A stretch of DNA of 64,000 nucleotides from assembly GCA_016195825.1 (NCBI GenBank), contig JACPYV010000196.1, positions 1 to 64,000 of the forward strand, written 5' to 3'. Positions 18,623 through 27,072 of the stretch are shown here, in pieces (position 1 is the first letter of the stretch; every line of letters begins with the position of its first letter). The DNA is from Burkholderiales bacterium. Its GTDB lineage: Bacteria > Pseudomonadota > Gammaproteobacteria > Burkholderiales > Burkholderiaceae_C. The notes under the pieces were generated by a model that searched no databases, was not told where the DNA came from, and was given only the letters and a program-made list of their open reading frames with translations. The position numbers and the translations under genes were made by a program.

Positions 18623-19767
18623 CAGAGTGCCAGGCCGGCCAGCGCCATCGCGCACAGCGCGATGGGCACGAGGCTGGCCCAGTTCATCCACTGCCAGCCA
18701 CCGGTCGTCACCAGCGCGCCGGACGAGAACGAGGTCAGCGTCATCGTCGAGTAGACGCCGGTGTCCAGCAGGCCTTGCGCGCGCGTCTTCTCTTCGGGCC
18801 GGTAGGCCTGCGTGAACAGCGTGGTGCCACCGATGTAAAGGAAGTTCCAGCCCACGCCCAGCAGCAGCAGCGCGCCGAGGAAGTGGCCGCGGTCCTGGCC
18901 TGACAGCGCGCACGCGACGCAGCCCAGGTTGAGCGCCACGCCGGCCCACATCACCGGCTGCACGCCCAGTCGCTTGATCAGCGAACCCGTGAAGAAGCTG
19001 GGCACGAACATGCCCAGCACATGCCATTGCAGCACCATGCCGGCATCCGAGAACGGTAGGCCGCACTGGCCCATGGCGATGGGCGTCGCGGCCATCAGCA
19101 GGTTCATGACGCCGTAGCCCAGCGCACTCGCGGCCAGCGCCACCAGGAAGACCGGCTGGCGGATGAGCTCCGCACTGCGGCGCCCGCCGGCGCCCGGCGC
19201 TGGTTGGGCCAGCGGCGGGAAATCGATCAGCGAGATCAGCACGAAGCCGGCCAGCGCGACGCCCATCAGCAGCAGGTAGGCGCCGGCGAAGGGCGCAACC
19301 AGCAGGTTCTTGCTGGCGCCGGCCAGCCAGGGCCCGAGGATGGCGCCCAGGCAGCCGCCGGCCAGCACCCAGGAGATCGAGGCCTCGCGCTGCTCGGGCG
19401 CGGCCAGCTCGGCCGCGGCAAAGCGGTACAGCGCCGCATTGGCGGTGTAGTAGCCGGCGATCAAGGTCGCGGTGACAACGCCCCAGAACTGCTGGTGCAG
19501 CACGCTCCACAGCGCCAGAGCGCAACTCGTCAGGGCCACGCCCAGCCCGATCTGGAAGGCACGCCGGCGGCCGAAGCGCAGTTGGTGACGGCCCACCAGG
19601 CGGGCCATCAGCGCACCCCCGGTCACGTAGGCGCAGATCGGCAGCGTCGCCATCCAAGGTCGCGGCGCCAGCGCCAGGCCCACCAGGCCGTTGATGGCCA
19701 TGAAGCAGATGTTGTTGGTGAGGAACAGCCCCTGGGCGAGAACCAGCAGCGCGAGCTTGCGGTTCAC
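18604..19767 (-). CDS. MFS transporter
   Basis: A 387-residue protein with about twelve hydrophobic segments, of major-facilitator type. The loop between segments 2 and 3 carries the MFS arginine-rich signature (GRHQLRFGRRRA). The start is GTG 19767; the first internal ATG would remove the first membrane segment. Substrate unknown. Its 3' end overlaps the convergent frameshifted gene by 19 bases. Confidence 0.85.
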   Translation of the reverse strand: MNRKLALLVLAQGLFLTNNICFMAINGLVGLALAPRPWMATLPICAYVTGGALMARLVGRHQLRFGRRRAFQIGLGVALTSCALALWSVLHQQFWGVVTATLIAGYYTANAALYRFAAAELAAPEQREASISWVLAGGCLGAILGPWLAGASKNLLVAPFAGAYLLLMGVALAGFVLISLIDFPPLAQPAPGAGGRRSAELIRQPVFLVALAASALGYGVMNLLMAATPIAMGQCGLPFSDAGMVLQWHVLGMFVPSFFTGSLIKRLGVQPVMWAGVALNLGCVACALSGQDRGHFLGALLLLGVGWNFLYIGGTTLFTQAYRPEEKTRAQGLLDTGVYSTMTLTSFSSGALVTTGGWQWMNWASLVPIALCAMALAGLALCQRRSR

Positions 19768-19782
19768 GCCAGCGCCGCCCGG

Positions 19783-19837
19783 CCGCCCGAAGGCACTGAA
19801 GCGCCCCCTTGGGGGGCTGCACGCGAATATGCGCGTG
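19783..19837. repeat. Intergenic palindromic element between rsmE and the MFS gene
   Basis: This holds three parts: TGCCTTCGGGCGG on the minus strand (19783-19795), a C5/G6 hairpin (AGCGCCCCC, TT, GGGGGGCT at 19800-19818) and CACGCG...CGCGTG (19820-19837). It follows the rsmE stop and may end its transcript. The same 13-mer recurs at 53754-53766, so part of it may be a dispersed repeat. Confidence 0.45.
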
Positions 19838-19843
19838 GGGGCC

Positions 19844-20557
19844 TCATGTCAACGCGAGCCAGGACAGCACAGCCAGGGGCGCCGTGTCGGCGCGCAGGAT
19901 GCGCGGGCCCAGGCTGATGGCCGCAAAGCCGCGGGCGCGGGCGGCGTCTTCCTCGGCGTCGCTCAGACCACCCTCGGGGCCGCTGAGGAACAGCGCACGC
20001 TGCTGCGGGAAGGCCGCCAGCGGCACAGCGGCACGCGGGCTCAGCAAGCCGCGCCATTCATCGCCGGGCTCCGCCAGCGACGCAAGCCAGGCGGCAAGCG
20101 GCAGCACGGGCTCGATGCGCGTAGGCACCGTGCGCCAGCTCTGCTCGGCCGCGGCGATGGCCACGCCCTGCCAGTGGGCGCGCTTCTTGTCGGCGCGCTC
20201 ACCGGCGAGGCGCAGCACCGAACGCTCCGACACCAGCGGCTGCAGCGCCGCGGCGCCCAGTTCGGTGGCCTTCTCGACGAGGAAGTCCATGCGGTCATTG
20301 GCCGGCATGACGACGGCCAGCGTGATGGCGCGGTCGAGCTCGCGGTTCGCCTCCTCGGCGCGGATCAGCCGCACGCGCACCTCGCTGCGCCCCATGGCCG
20401 TCACCTCGGCCTGCCACTCGGGGCCGCTGCCGTCGAACAGGGTCAGCGCGTCACCCGGCTGCAGGCGCAGCACTTGCACATGGCGGGCCGCGCCGGCTGG
20501 CAAGGCGATATCGCCGTCAGTGGCGATGAGCGGTTGGTCGACGAAGAAGCGGGGCAA
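19844..20557 (-). CDS. rsmE: 16S rRNA m3U1498 methyltransferase RsmE
   Basis: A 237-residue SPOUT-class methyltransferase. It has an N-terminal PUA-like part (PRFFVDQPL...HVQVLRLQPGD), the RsmE-typical VEKATELG, and the knotted SAM site FLSGPEGGLSDAE followed by LGPRILRADTAPL. It methylates N3 of U1498 in 16S rRNA. The start codon appears to be TTG at 20557, because the family normally begins at this point and no ATG fits. Confidence 0.94.
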   Translation of the reverse strand: MPRFFVDQPLIATDGDIALPAGAARHVQVLRLQPGDALTLFDGSGPEWQAEVTAMGRSEVRVRLIRAEEANRELDRAITLAVVMPANDRMDFLVEKATELGAAALQPLVSERSVLRLAGERADKKRAHWQGVAIAAAEQSWRTVPTRIEPVLPLAAWLASLAEPGDEWRGLLSPRAAVPLAAFPQQRALFLSGPEGGLSDAEEDAARARGFAAISLGPRILRADTAPLAVLSWLALT

Positions 20558-20596
20558 GGCGATCGGGCGGGACTGTGAGCCCGCCAGTGTCCCAGA

Positions 20597-21130
20597 TCAG
20601 CGCAGGCCCAGCGCTTGGCGCACGGCCGCAGCCGCGTCCTCGCCCTTGGCCTTCTGCACGCGCTCGACGAGCTGCAGCGCCAGGCCCTGCAGCGCCGCCA
20701 GGCTGTCGGCCCGCTCGACCTCCAGCGCGAAGGCATAGCCCTTGAAGGGGCCCAGCAGCTTGGTGGCCTCGCCGCTCAGATAGGTGTACAGGGCTGCACG
20801 GTCCAGCAACGGCGAGCCGGCGGCGGGCGGCTGCGCGCCGGGCGCGGCCGCAGCGGGTGTGGCCGCCGAAGTGGTCGCCACAGGGGCCGCGGCCGGCGGC
20901 TGAACGGGCAAGGGCTGGCCGCCTGCGTTCTGCGGCGCGATCAGTCCGTTCTGACGCAGCGTCTCCAGGTCGGTCTCGGTCGCGCCGGTGACCATGCGCA
21001 GCCACTCGCCCGCCGGCTTGCTGGCGTCCAGCACCAGCAGCAGGTTGCGCGCGGCGCGTGACAACGGCAGGGCTCGCGCGCGGATTTCAGCGCGGCCGGC
21101 GTCGGTCTTGGAATGCAACAGGTCGAGCAC
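20597..21130 (-). CDS. Conserved-looking protein of unknown function
   Basis: A 177-residue protein with no signal peptide or membrane segment. The N-terminal part (about 1-70) is helical and charged. A Pro/Ala-rich linker follows (about 72-108), then a helical C-terminal part ending VRQALGLR. The start is GTG 21130 with GAGG upstream. It lies 39 bases before rsmE in the same direction. I do not recognise the family. Confidence 0.6.
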   Translation of the reverse strand: MLDLLHSKTDAGRAEIRARALPLSRAARNLLLVLDASKPAGEWLRMVTGATETDLETLRQNGLIAPQNAGGQPLPVQPPAAAPVATTSAATPAAAAPGAQPPAAGSPLLDRAALYTYLSGEATKLLGPFKGYAFALEVERADSLAALQGLALQLVERVQKAKGEDAAAAVRQALGLR

Positions 21131-21189
21131 GTATGGGGACCTCGCCCGTGGACGGCATCACCGTCCAGAGGCATCAGCGGAGAAAGCGA

Positions 21190-22863
21190 TCAGCTCTTGT
21201 CCCGCAACTCCCGGCGCAGGATCTTGCCCACGGGGGTTTTCGGCAGCTCGGTGCGGAACTCGACGATCTTCGGACGTTTGTAGCCGGTCAGGTTGGCTTC
21301 GCAATAGGCCCGCACGTCGGCCTCGCTGACATTCGGGTCTTTCTTCACGATGACGACCTTCACGGCCTCACCGGCCTTGGCGTCCGGCACACCCACGGCC
21401 GCGCATTCGAGCACGCCGGGCATCTGCGTGACGACGTCCTCGACCTCGTTCGGATACACATTGAAACCGCTGACCAGGATCATGTCCTTCTTGCGGTCGA
21501 CGATCTTGAAATAACCGCGCTCATCGACGGTGCCGATGTCGCCGGTGCGGAAGTAGCCGTCGGCCGTCATCACCTTGGCCGTCTCGTCGGGGCGCTGCCA
21601 GTAGCCGGCCATGACCTGCGGGCCGCGGATGGCGATCTCGCCCGGCTGGCCCATGGGCACCTCGCGGCCATCGTCGTCCAGCAGTTGCAGCTCGGTCAGC
21701 GGCATCGGCAGGCCGATGGTGCCGCTGTAGGCGGTGCTGTCCGTGGGGTTGCAGCTGGCCGACGGCGAGGTCTCCGACAGACCATAGCCCTCGACGATGG
21801 GGCAGCCGGTCTTCTCCAACCACAGCTTGGCCGTGGCCTGCTGCACCGCCATGCCGCCGCCGACCGAGATGACCAGCCGGCTCCAGTCCACCGAACCGAA
21901 CTCGGGATGGTTGGCCATGGCCATGAACAGCGTATTGACGGCCGGGAAGCTGTGGAAGCGGTGGGCGCTCAGCTCCTTGAACATGCCCGGCAGGTCGCGC
22001 GGGTTCGGGATCAGCACGTTGGCCCCGCCCATGTGCATGGACAGCATCATGTTCGTGTTGAACCCGAAGATGTGATACAGCGGCAGCGCGCAGATGGTGA
22101 CGACCTGCTCGCCCTTGGGGATCTTCTTGAGCGCGGGCTGGTACCAGGCTTCACTTTGCAGAATGTTGGCGACCAGGTTGCGGTGCAGCAGCACGGCGCC
22201 CTTGGACACGCCCGTCGTGCCGCCGGTGTACTGCAGCACTGCGATGTCATCCGGGCCCAGCTTGGGCGCCTTGTAGGTCAGGCCGCGGCCCTTGGCGAGG
22301 GCATCGTTGAAGCGCACGGCGCCGGGCAGCTCGAAGGCCGGCACCATCTTCTTCACCTTGCGCACGACGTAATTGACGATGCTGCCCTTGACGAGGCCCA
22401 GCATGTCGCCCATCGCCGCCAGGATGACGTGCTTGGTCGGCACGTTCTTGATGACCTGTTGCAGCACCGAGGCGAAGTTCTCGATGATGACAATGGCCTT
22501 GGCGCCGGAGTCCTTGAGCTGGTGCTCCAGCTCGCGCGGCGTGTACAGCGGGTTGACGTTGACGACGACATAGCCCGCCCGCAGCACGGCGGCAACGGCC
22601 ACCGGGTACTGGAACAAGTTGGGCATCATCAGCGCGACGCGGTCACCCTTCTCCAGGCCCAGGCCCTGCAGGTAGGCAGCAAAGGCGCGCGAGGCCTCGT
22701 CCACCTGCGCGAAGCTCAGGCTCTTGCCCATCATCAGATAGGCAGGCTTGCCGGCGTTCTTCTTGAACGAGGTGTCCAGCAGATCGACGAGGCTGGGATA
22801 GAGCGACACGTTGACGTCGCGCGGCACCTCGGCCGGGTATTGCTTCAGCCAGATCGGCTCCAT
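21190..22863 (-). CDS. fadD: Long-chain fatty acid-CoA ligase
   Basis: A 557-residue AMP-forming acyl-CoA synthetase that activates fatty acids for beta-oxidation or lipid synthesis. It has the AMP-binding P-loop YTGGTTGVSKGA, the adenylate motif EGYGLSETSP, the hinge YFKIVDRKKDMI with the fatty-acid signature GFNVYPNEVED, and the C-terminal catalytic Lys in PKTPVGKILRR. AAGGAG lies 7 bases before the ATG. Length and motifs match FadD. Upstream (22864-22959) there is no gene, only its leader. Confidence 0.95.
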   Translation of the reverse strand: MEPIWLKQYPAEVPRDVNVSLYPSLVDLLDTSFKKNAGKPAYLMMGKSLSFAQVDEASRAFAAYLQGLGLEKGDRVALMMPNLFQYPVAVAAVLRAGYVVVNVNPLYTPRELEHQLKDSGAKAIVIIENFASVLQQVIKNVPTKHVILAAMGDMLGLVKGSIVNYVVRKVKKMVPAFELPGAVRFNDALAKGRGLTYKAPKLGPDDIAVLQYTGGTTGVSKGAVLLHRNLVANILQSEAWYQPALKKIPKGEQVVTICALPLYHIFGFNTNMMLSMHMGGANVLIPNPRDLPGMFKELSAHRFHSFPAVNTLFMAMANHPEFGSVDWSRLVISVGGGMAVQQATAKLWLEKTGCPIVEGYGLSETSPSASCNPTDSTAYSGTIGLPMPLTELQLLDDDGREVPMGQPGEIAIRGPQVMAGYWQRPDETAKVMTADGYFRTGDIGTVDERGYFKIVDRKKDMILVSGFNVYPNEVEDVVTQMPGVLECAAVGVPDAKAGEAVKVVIVKKDPNVSEADVRAYCEANLTGYKRPKIVEFRTELPKTPVGKILRRELRDKS

Positions 22864-22959
22864 GCCTTGTCTCCTTATTGATTGGCGCCGATTCTGACCG
22901 AAGGCTGACAGCTGACGGGTCAGGGGATTCGATAGCGCGGCCTGGCGGCCGCGCCGAGG

Positions 22960-23150
22960 TCACTCGACTGCCTTGCGCATGTCCTCGACGACCTTCTTCG
23001 CGTCGCCGAACACCATCATGGTCTTGTTCATGTAGAACAGTCGTCGACCAGGCCTGCGCAGCCCGCAGCCATGAAGCGCGTATTGACGATGATGGTCTGG
23101 GGCCTCCATCACGATGGCCACATCGAGCGCTTGGGCCTCGTCAGGCAGCC
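22960..23150 (-). pseudogene. Decayed 3' end of a second, diverged pntB
   Basis: The minus strand encodes the PntB C-terminus, LFYMNKTMMVFGDAKK then VVEDMRKAVE and a stop. By hand, 71 of the first 81 bases match the intact pntB tail at 28160-28240, and most differences are synonymous. One base is then missing (frameshift), similarity continues to about 23098, about 75 bases are deleted, and weak similarity resumes near 23107. It is a relic of a diverged pntB copy, not a fresh duplication. The rest of 23151-23232 shows no gene. Confidence 0.8.
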
Positions 23151-23232
23151 CGTGCTCGACTGCTTTTGTGGTGTCGATTCTGACCGATGGCCGACGACGG
23201 ACAGGTCGGCCGGCTCGATGGCGTTCGGCGCG

Positions 23233-24783
23233 TCACTGCGGTGCAGCCGCACTGGCATCCTTGCGCTCGAAAACCGCAAACATCGCACCGCCGTAGGCAC
23301 GGGTTTCTTCGTATGCCACGGTCTTGCTGACTTCTCGCCAGATCACCGCCCGCGGGTCATCGCGTTCGGCTCCAAGGAAAGAACGCCTGACGACCACCCA
23401 ATGCGGCGGCTGGCGAACCAAGTTGGCGACCATGGCCTCCCTGTATTTGTCCGGGAACTGCCCAGGCGCAGCGTAAAGGGAGTCGACAAATGGCATGGGC
23501 GGATCGCAGCCGGCCCAGAAATGCAGACCCGATGCGCCGAACTCCATGATCGTCTGAGCGCATTTGAGATCACGCAGCTGCAAGCCCAGCACCCGGGCTC
23601 CGCTGAAGAGTCCGCCCCCGCTTCGTCCGTACTTGACCCGCACTGCAGCCTCCGCGTCGACCAGGGCCACTTCCGTCAGTTTCGCGCCCATCAGCATGGC
23701 GATAACCACCCCCGCGGCGACCCCCCCGAGCAGTGGCCGTCTGGACAGATAGCGCTTCACGATGAAGCCCAACGCCAGGCCCGTCGCGATCGAAAGCAAC
23801 GGATACCACAGGAGGTAGTAGTGCGGATAGCCGCGGCCCGGCAGCGAAATCGCCACCCAGGTACCCAGGCTCCAGCCCATGATGAGCACGGCGGGTAGCC
23901 ACTGCCGCAACACGCCGGCCACAACCACCACGAGGAGCAGCGCGTACAGCAACAGGTGCCCGCGCTGGACTTCCGGCACCAGTTGATCGAACGCCAGGTT
24001 GGCGTTCAGGTTGGCCAGGACGCCGCCCTGAGCCGCCGCATAGGCGAGCGAGTGTCCGACCAACCCATCCCATAGGGCACCCAAGCGCCCTGTGAGGGCG
24101 TAATACGTCAGAAGCCCCGCCCAACACGCCCCCACTACCGTGCCGGCAATCAACCAGCGCTTCAGCATGCGTTCGCCCCCGGGCGCACGCCATCGGATCA
24201 GGCCATGTGCCAGGAAGGCGCACAGCGGCATGAACACCATGTGGTGCTTCACCGCCGTGGCCAAGAAAAACAGCAGCCCCGCCGCCACGGCTGCCCATGG
24301 CCAGGACGCGAGGTGCTTACCCTGCGAAGGCTGCTGGAGCAACACAAATCCCCAGACCATCAGCGCCATTACATAGGCCTCAGCGTTGGGCTGATTGGCT
24401 TCGGTCGAAATTCCGATGCTGAGCGCTGCCCAGGTGGCAGCAGCCACCAGTGCCGCGAGGCTGCCAGACCATCGCAAGGCCAATCCGGCAATGCCCCACA
24501 TGGCCATCAAGGAGCAACTGGCGCCCATGGCAAACACCGCGTACTCGTTGCCTCCCAGCAGGCGCACGAACAGCTCGTTGACCCACAGCCCACCAGGCGG
24601 GCCGAAGACGAACAGGTCAGAGTAATAGGCGGCCCCATGGATGGCGGCCATCGCATACGACATGCGAATGGTGATGTCGTTGTCGAACGGCTCGTTCAGG
24701 TAGCGAAAGCGCAACGCCACCACCAGGACACTCAGCAAGGCCAGTGGCCACAGAAGGAGCCGCTTGGGCCACTCCTCGTTCAC
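23233..24783 (-). CDS. Integral-membrane GT-C/GT39-like glycosyltransferase
   Basis: A 516-residue protein with about ten membrane segments and a C-terminal periplasmic domain of about 120 residues. The first loop after segment 1 holds acidic residues (NEPFDNDITIRMSY), as in ArnT/PMT-type enzymes that take sugar from a polyprenyl carrier. GTG 24783 overlaps the wecE stop (GTGA), so it is read in coupling with wecE. By position it fills the role of GtrC, the strain-specific transferase of gtr systems. The acceptor is unknown. Confidence 0.72.
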   Translation of the reverse strand: MNEEWPKRLLLWPLALLSVLVVALRFRYLNEPFDNDITIRMSYAMAAIHGAAYYSDLFVFGPPGGLWVNELFVRLLGGNEYAVFAMGASCSLMAMWGIAGLALRWSGSLAALVAAATWAALSIGISTEANQPNAEAYVMALMVWGFVLLQQPSQGKHLASWPWAAVAAGLLFFLATAVKHHMVFMPLCAFLAHGLIRWRAPGGERMLKRWLIAGTVVGACWAGLLTYYALTGRLGALWDGLVGHSLAYAAAQGGVLANLNANLAFDQLVPEVQRGHLLLYALLLVVVVAGVLRQWLPAVLIMGWSLGTWVAISLPGRGYPHYYLLWYPLLSIATGLALGFIVKRYLSRRPLLGGVAAGVVIAMLMGAKLTEVALVDAEAAVRVKYGRSGGGLFSGARVLGLQLRDLKCAQTIMEFGASGLHFWAGCDPPMPFVDSLYAAPGQFPDKYREAMVANLVRQPPHWVVVRRSFLGAERDDPRAVIWREVSKTVAYEETRAYGGAMFAVFERKDASAAAPQ

Positions 24784-25904
24784 AGCGATGCCCGAGCCGC
24801 TTGCGCCACGAGCGCCTGCTGTTCGCCCATGCCGAGCCACAACGGCAGCCGCACCAGACGATCCGACTGGCGATCGGTCACCGCCATGGTGCTTGCCACG
24901 CGTCCAAAACGCTGGCCGGCAGGCGACGAATGCAGGGGCACGTAGTGAAACACCGCGCCGATCTCGCGTGCCTTCAGGGCGGCGATGAAGCGGCTGCGCT
25001 GCTCCAGGTCGTCAAGCAGCAGGTAGTACATGTGCCCGTTGTGCGTACAGTCGGACGGAATGACGGGACGGCGCAGGCTGCCGGCCGCCTCCAGCGGCTC
25101 GAAGAAGTCGTGGTACCACTGCCAGATCGCCAAGCGTTCAGCATTGATCCGATCCGCCTCCTGCAACTGCGCCCACAGGAAGGCCGACACCAGTTCGGAA
25201 GGCAGGAAAGACGATCCGATGTCCACCCAGGTGTACTTGTCGACCTGCCCGCGAAAGAAGCTAGATCGATTGGTACCCTTCTCCCGGATGATCTCGGCCC
25301 GCCCGGCCAATGCCGCATCGTTGACGATCAGCGCACCGCCTTCGCCCGAAATGACGGTCTTGGTCTCATGGAAGGAGAAGGCGCCGAGCGCCCCCAACGT
25401 GCCCAGCGGGCGCCCCTTGTAGCTGGAGCCGTAACCCTGGGCCGCATCCTCGATGAGGATCAGCCCATGCCGATGGGCGATGTCCAGCAGCGCATCCATC
25501 TCGCAGGCCACGCCGGCATAGTGGACCGGCACGATGGCCCGCGTGCGCGGCGTGATGGCGGCCTCGACGAGGCGCTCGTCGAGATTGAGCGTGTCCGAGC
25601 GGATGTCAACGAAGACCGGGATCGCACCCCGCAGCACGAAGGCGTTGGCCGTCGACACGAAGGTGTACGAGGGCATGATGACCTCGTCGCCCGGGCCGAT
25701 GTTGGCCAGGATGGCAGCCATCTCCAACGCGGCCGTGCACGAGTGGGTCAGCAAGGCCCGGGCCGCTCCCGTCACCCGCTCGAGTTCCTTGTGGCAAAGC
25801 TTGGAGAACTTGCCGTCGCCGGCCAGCCATCCGTGATGGTGGGCCTCCGAGATGTAGAACAGCTCGCGGCCGGTCATGTGGGGCTTGTTGAAGGGGATGG
25901 TCAT
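24780..25904 (-). CDS. wecE: TDP-4-keto-6-deoxyhexose transaminase (WecE/RffA-like)
   Basis: A 374-residue DegT/DnrJ/EryC1/StrS aminotransferase using PLP. Asp153 (IEDAAQGYGS) should hold the PLP nitrogen and Lys182 (FSFHETKTVISGEGG) forms the Schiff base. The start (IPFNKPHMTGRELFYI) and the HETK...SGEGGAL motif are those of WecE/RffA, which makes TDP-4-amino-4,6-dideoxy-D-galactose from TDP-4-keto-6-deoxyglucose. Its neighbours are an acetyltransferase, a flippase and two glycosyltransferases. RmlA/RmlB, which supply the substrate, are not in the window. Confidence 0.88.
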   Translation of the reverse strand: MTIPFNKPHMTGRELFYISEAHHHGWLAGDGKFSKLCHKELERVTGAARALLTHSCTAALEMAAILANIGPGDEVIMPSYTFVSTANAFVLRGAIPVFVDIRSDTLNLDERLVEAAITPRTRAIVPVHYAGVACEMDALLDIAHRHGLILIEDAAQGYGSSYKGRPLGTLGALGAFSFHETKTVISGEGGALIVNDAALAGRAEIIREKGTNRSSFFRGQVDKYTWVDIGSSFLPSELVSAFLWAQLQEADRINAERLAIWQWYHDFFEPLEAAGSLRRPVIPSDCTHNGHMYYLLLDDLEQRSRFIAALKAREIGAVFHYVPLHSSPAGQRFGRVASTMAVTDRQSDRLVRLPLWLGMGEQQALVAQAARASL

Positions 25905-26290
25905 GACGGCGCCGAAGCGGAAGAAAAGACCCAGAATTTCTGGAGCACAAAGAGCAAGGCCGCCGTGAGCAGGATCAGCACGAATTGCACGCCTTGATGC
26001 GGCAAACCCATGACCGATACACCAAACCGCAGCCCCGCGAGATTGAAGCCGTAGCCCACCACATAGGCAAGGATGAAGCGCAGCAAAGTGGCGTCAAACC
26101 CCGCGCCGTGCCGAAAAGTCAGGCGTCCATTGAGCAGATACGACAGGACGATCCCGCCGACGTAGCAAATCGTCATGGCCAGTGAGGGCGCGAAGTCCAG
26201 CGTCGTCAGCCCGAGATAGCAGCCATAAAGCATGCCGTTGGTGAGAACACCAATGAGGCCATAGCTGAACACCTGGCGTGACAGGCTCAC
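25901..26290 (-). CDS. GtrA-family membrane protein, probable lipid-linked sugar flippase
   Basis: A 129-residue protein with four membrane segments, typical of GtrA: FSYGLIGVLTNGMLYG at the start, LSYLLNGRLTFRH in the central loop and LQKFWVFSS at the end. GtrA proteins are thought to flip polyprenyl-phosphate sugars across the inner membrane. GTG 26290 overlaps the acetyltransferase stop, and its own stop overlaps the wecE start. Confidence 0.88.
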   Translation of the reverse strand: MSLSRQVFSYGLIGVLTNGMLYGCYLGLTTLDFAPSLAMTICYVGGIVLSYLLNGRLTFRHGAGFDATLLRFILAYVVGYGFNLAGLRFGVSVMGLPHQGVQFVLILLTAALLFVLQKFWVFSSASAPS

Positions 26291-27072
26291 GGGCGGATAT
26301 CACCCAGAATGGCATGCAGAGTCATGGCGGGTTCCGCAAAGCCAAAACCCAGCCCCCAGTACAGGCGCAGAACGCGCAAGTTGCGTGCAGTGACGCAGGT
26401 ACGAACGCCCAAAGCACCATCGGCCCGCGAACGCAGCAGCATGGCTCGCCAGACCTGGCGGCCGACGCCCCGCCCCTGCATTTCGGGCGCGATACCGTTG
26501 AGGTGCCAGTACCAGTAGCCGTCGGCCTGCACTTGCGTGACGAAGAAGCCGACGATCTTGCCAGTCTCGTCTTTCATCGACCACAACCGTTGGCTCGCAT
26601 GCCCGAAACTGCTGGTGACCCACCCGCCGTAGCGTCGATTCGCCACCGAATTGGGCACACGCGGGTCCGCGTGCAGCCGTTCCAAACCAAACGTACCTTC
26701 CGCCATCTGGCTGAGCAACGCCACCTCTTGCGCCTGAGCAGGTTCAGCCGTGCAGGTGGTGGACCAGGTTGGGGCGCCAGTGAAGCTCAGCTCGGGGTAG
26801 AGCGCCGTTTCGATCACCTGCAACCCTTGCTGCTGCATCCAGATGATTTCCGCCACTCGCGAGGCAGGGATGCGGCAACTGACGAACACCACGCCCGCCT
26901 TGCGCCACATCTCCATCAGCGGAGCCAGGCTGTCGCTGCACCCAACCTCGACCTCGACGGAGGTGATTTGCACGACTGCACCGCCGAAATGAGGACGATC
27001 CCAGGTCGCCTCACTCCAGCTCACGCGACAACCCGCCCCCTGCCAAGTGCCGTTCAACCCATCAGGATCCAC
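26287..27072 (-). CDS. GNAT acetyltransferase, WecD/RffC-like
   Basis: About 261 residues from GTG 27072, chosen because GGAGGAG lies 4 bases before it; an ATG at 27093 is possible. The N-terminal part starts with a WDxxxFG pattern (TWDRPHFGG, then ITSVEVEV), as in WecD/RffC, and the C-terminal part is a GNAT domain with motif A (APEMQGRGVGRQVW) and LYWGLGF. E. coli WecD acetylates the product of WecE to TDP-Fuc4NAc. The pairing with a WecE-like gene supports that role, although similarity looks distant. Confidence 0.7.
   Translation of the reverse strand: MDPDGLNGTWQGAGCRVSWSEATWDRPHFGGAVVQITSVEVEVGCSDSLAPLMEMWRKAGVVFVSCRIPASRVAEIIWMQQQGLQVIETALYPELSFTGAPTWSTTCTAEPAQAQEVALLSQMAEGTFGLERLHADPRVPNSVANRRYGGWVTSSFGHASQRLWSMKDETGKIVGFFVTQVQADGYWYWHLNGIAPEMQGRGVGRQVWRAMLLRSRADGALGVRTCVTARNLRVLRLYWGLGFGFAEPAMTLHAILGDIRP

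Noticed and set aside
23071..23898. Plus-strand open frame over the pntB relic and the glycosyltransferase tail
   Set aside because: No ribosome-binding site or domain; it runs antisense through a clear membrane protein and a relic.
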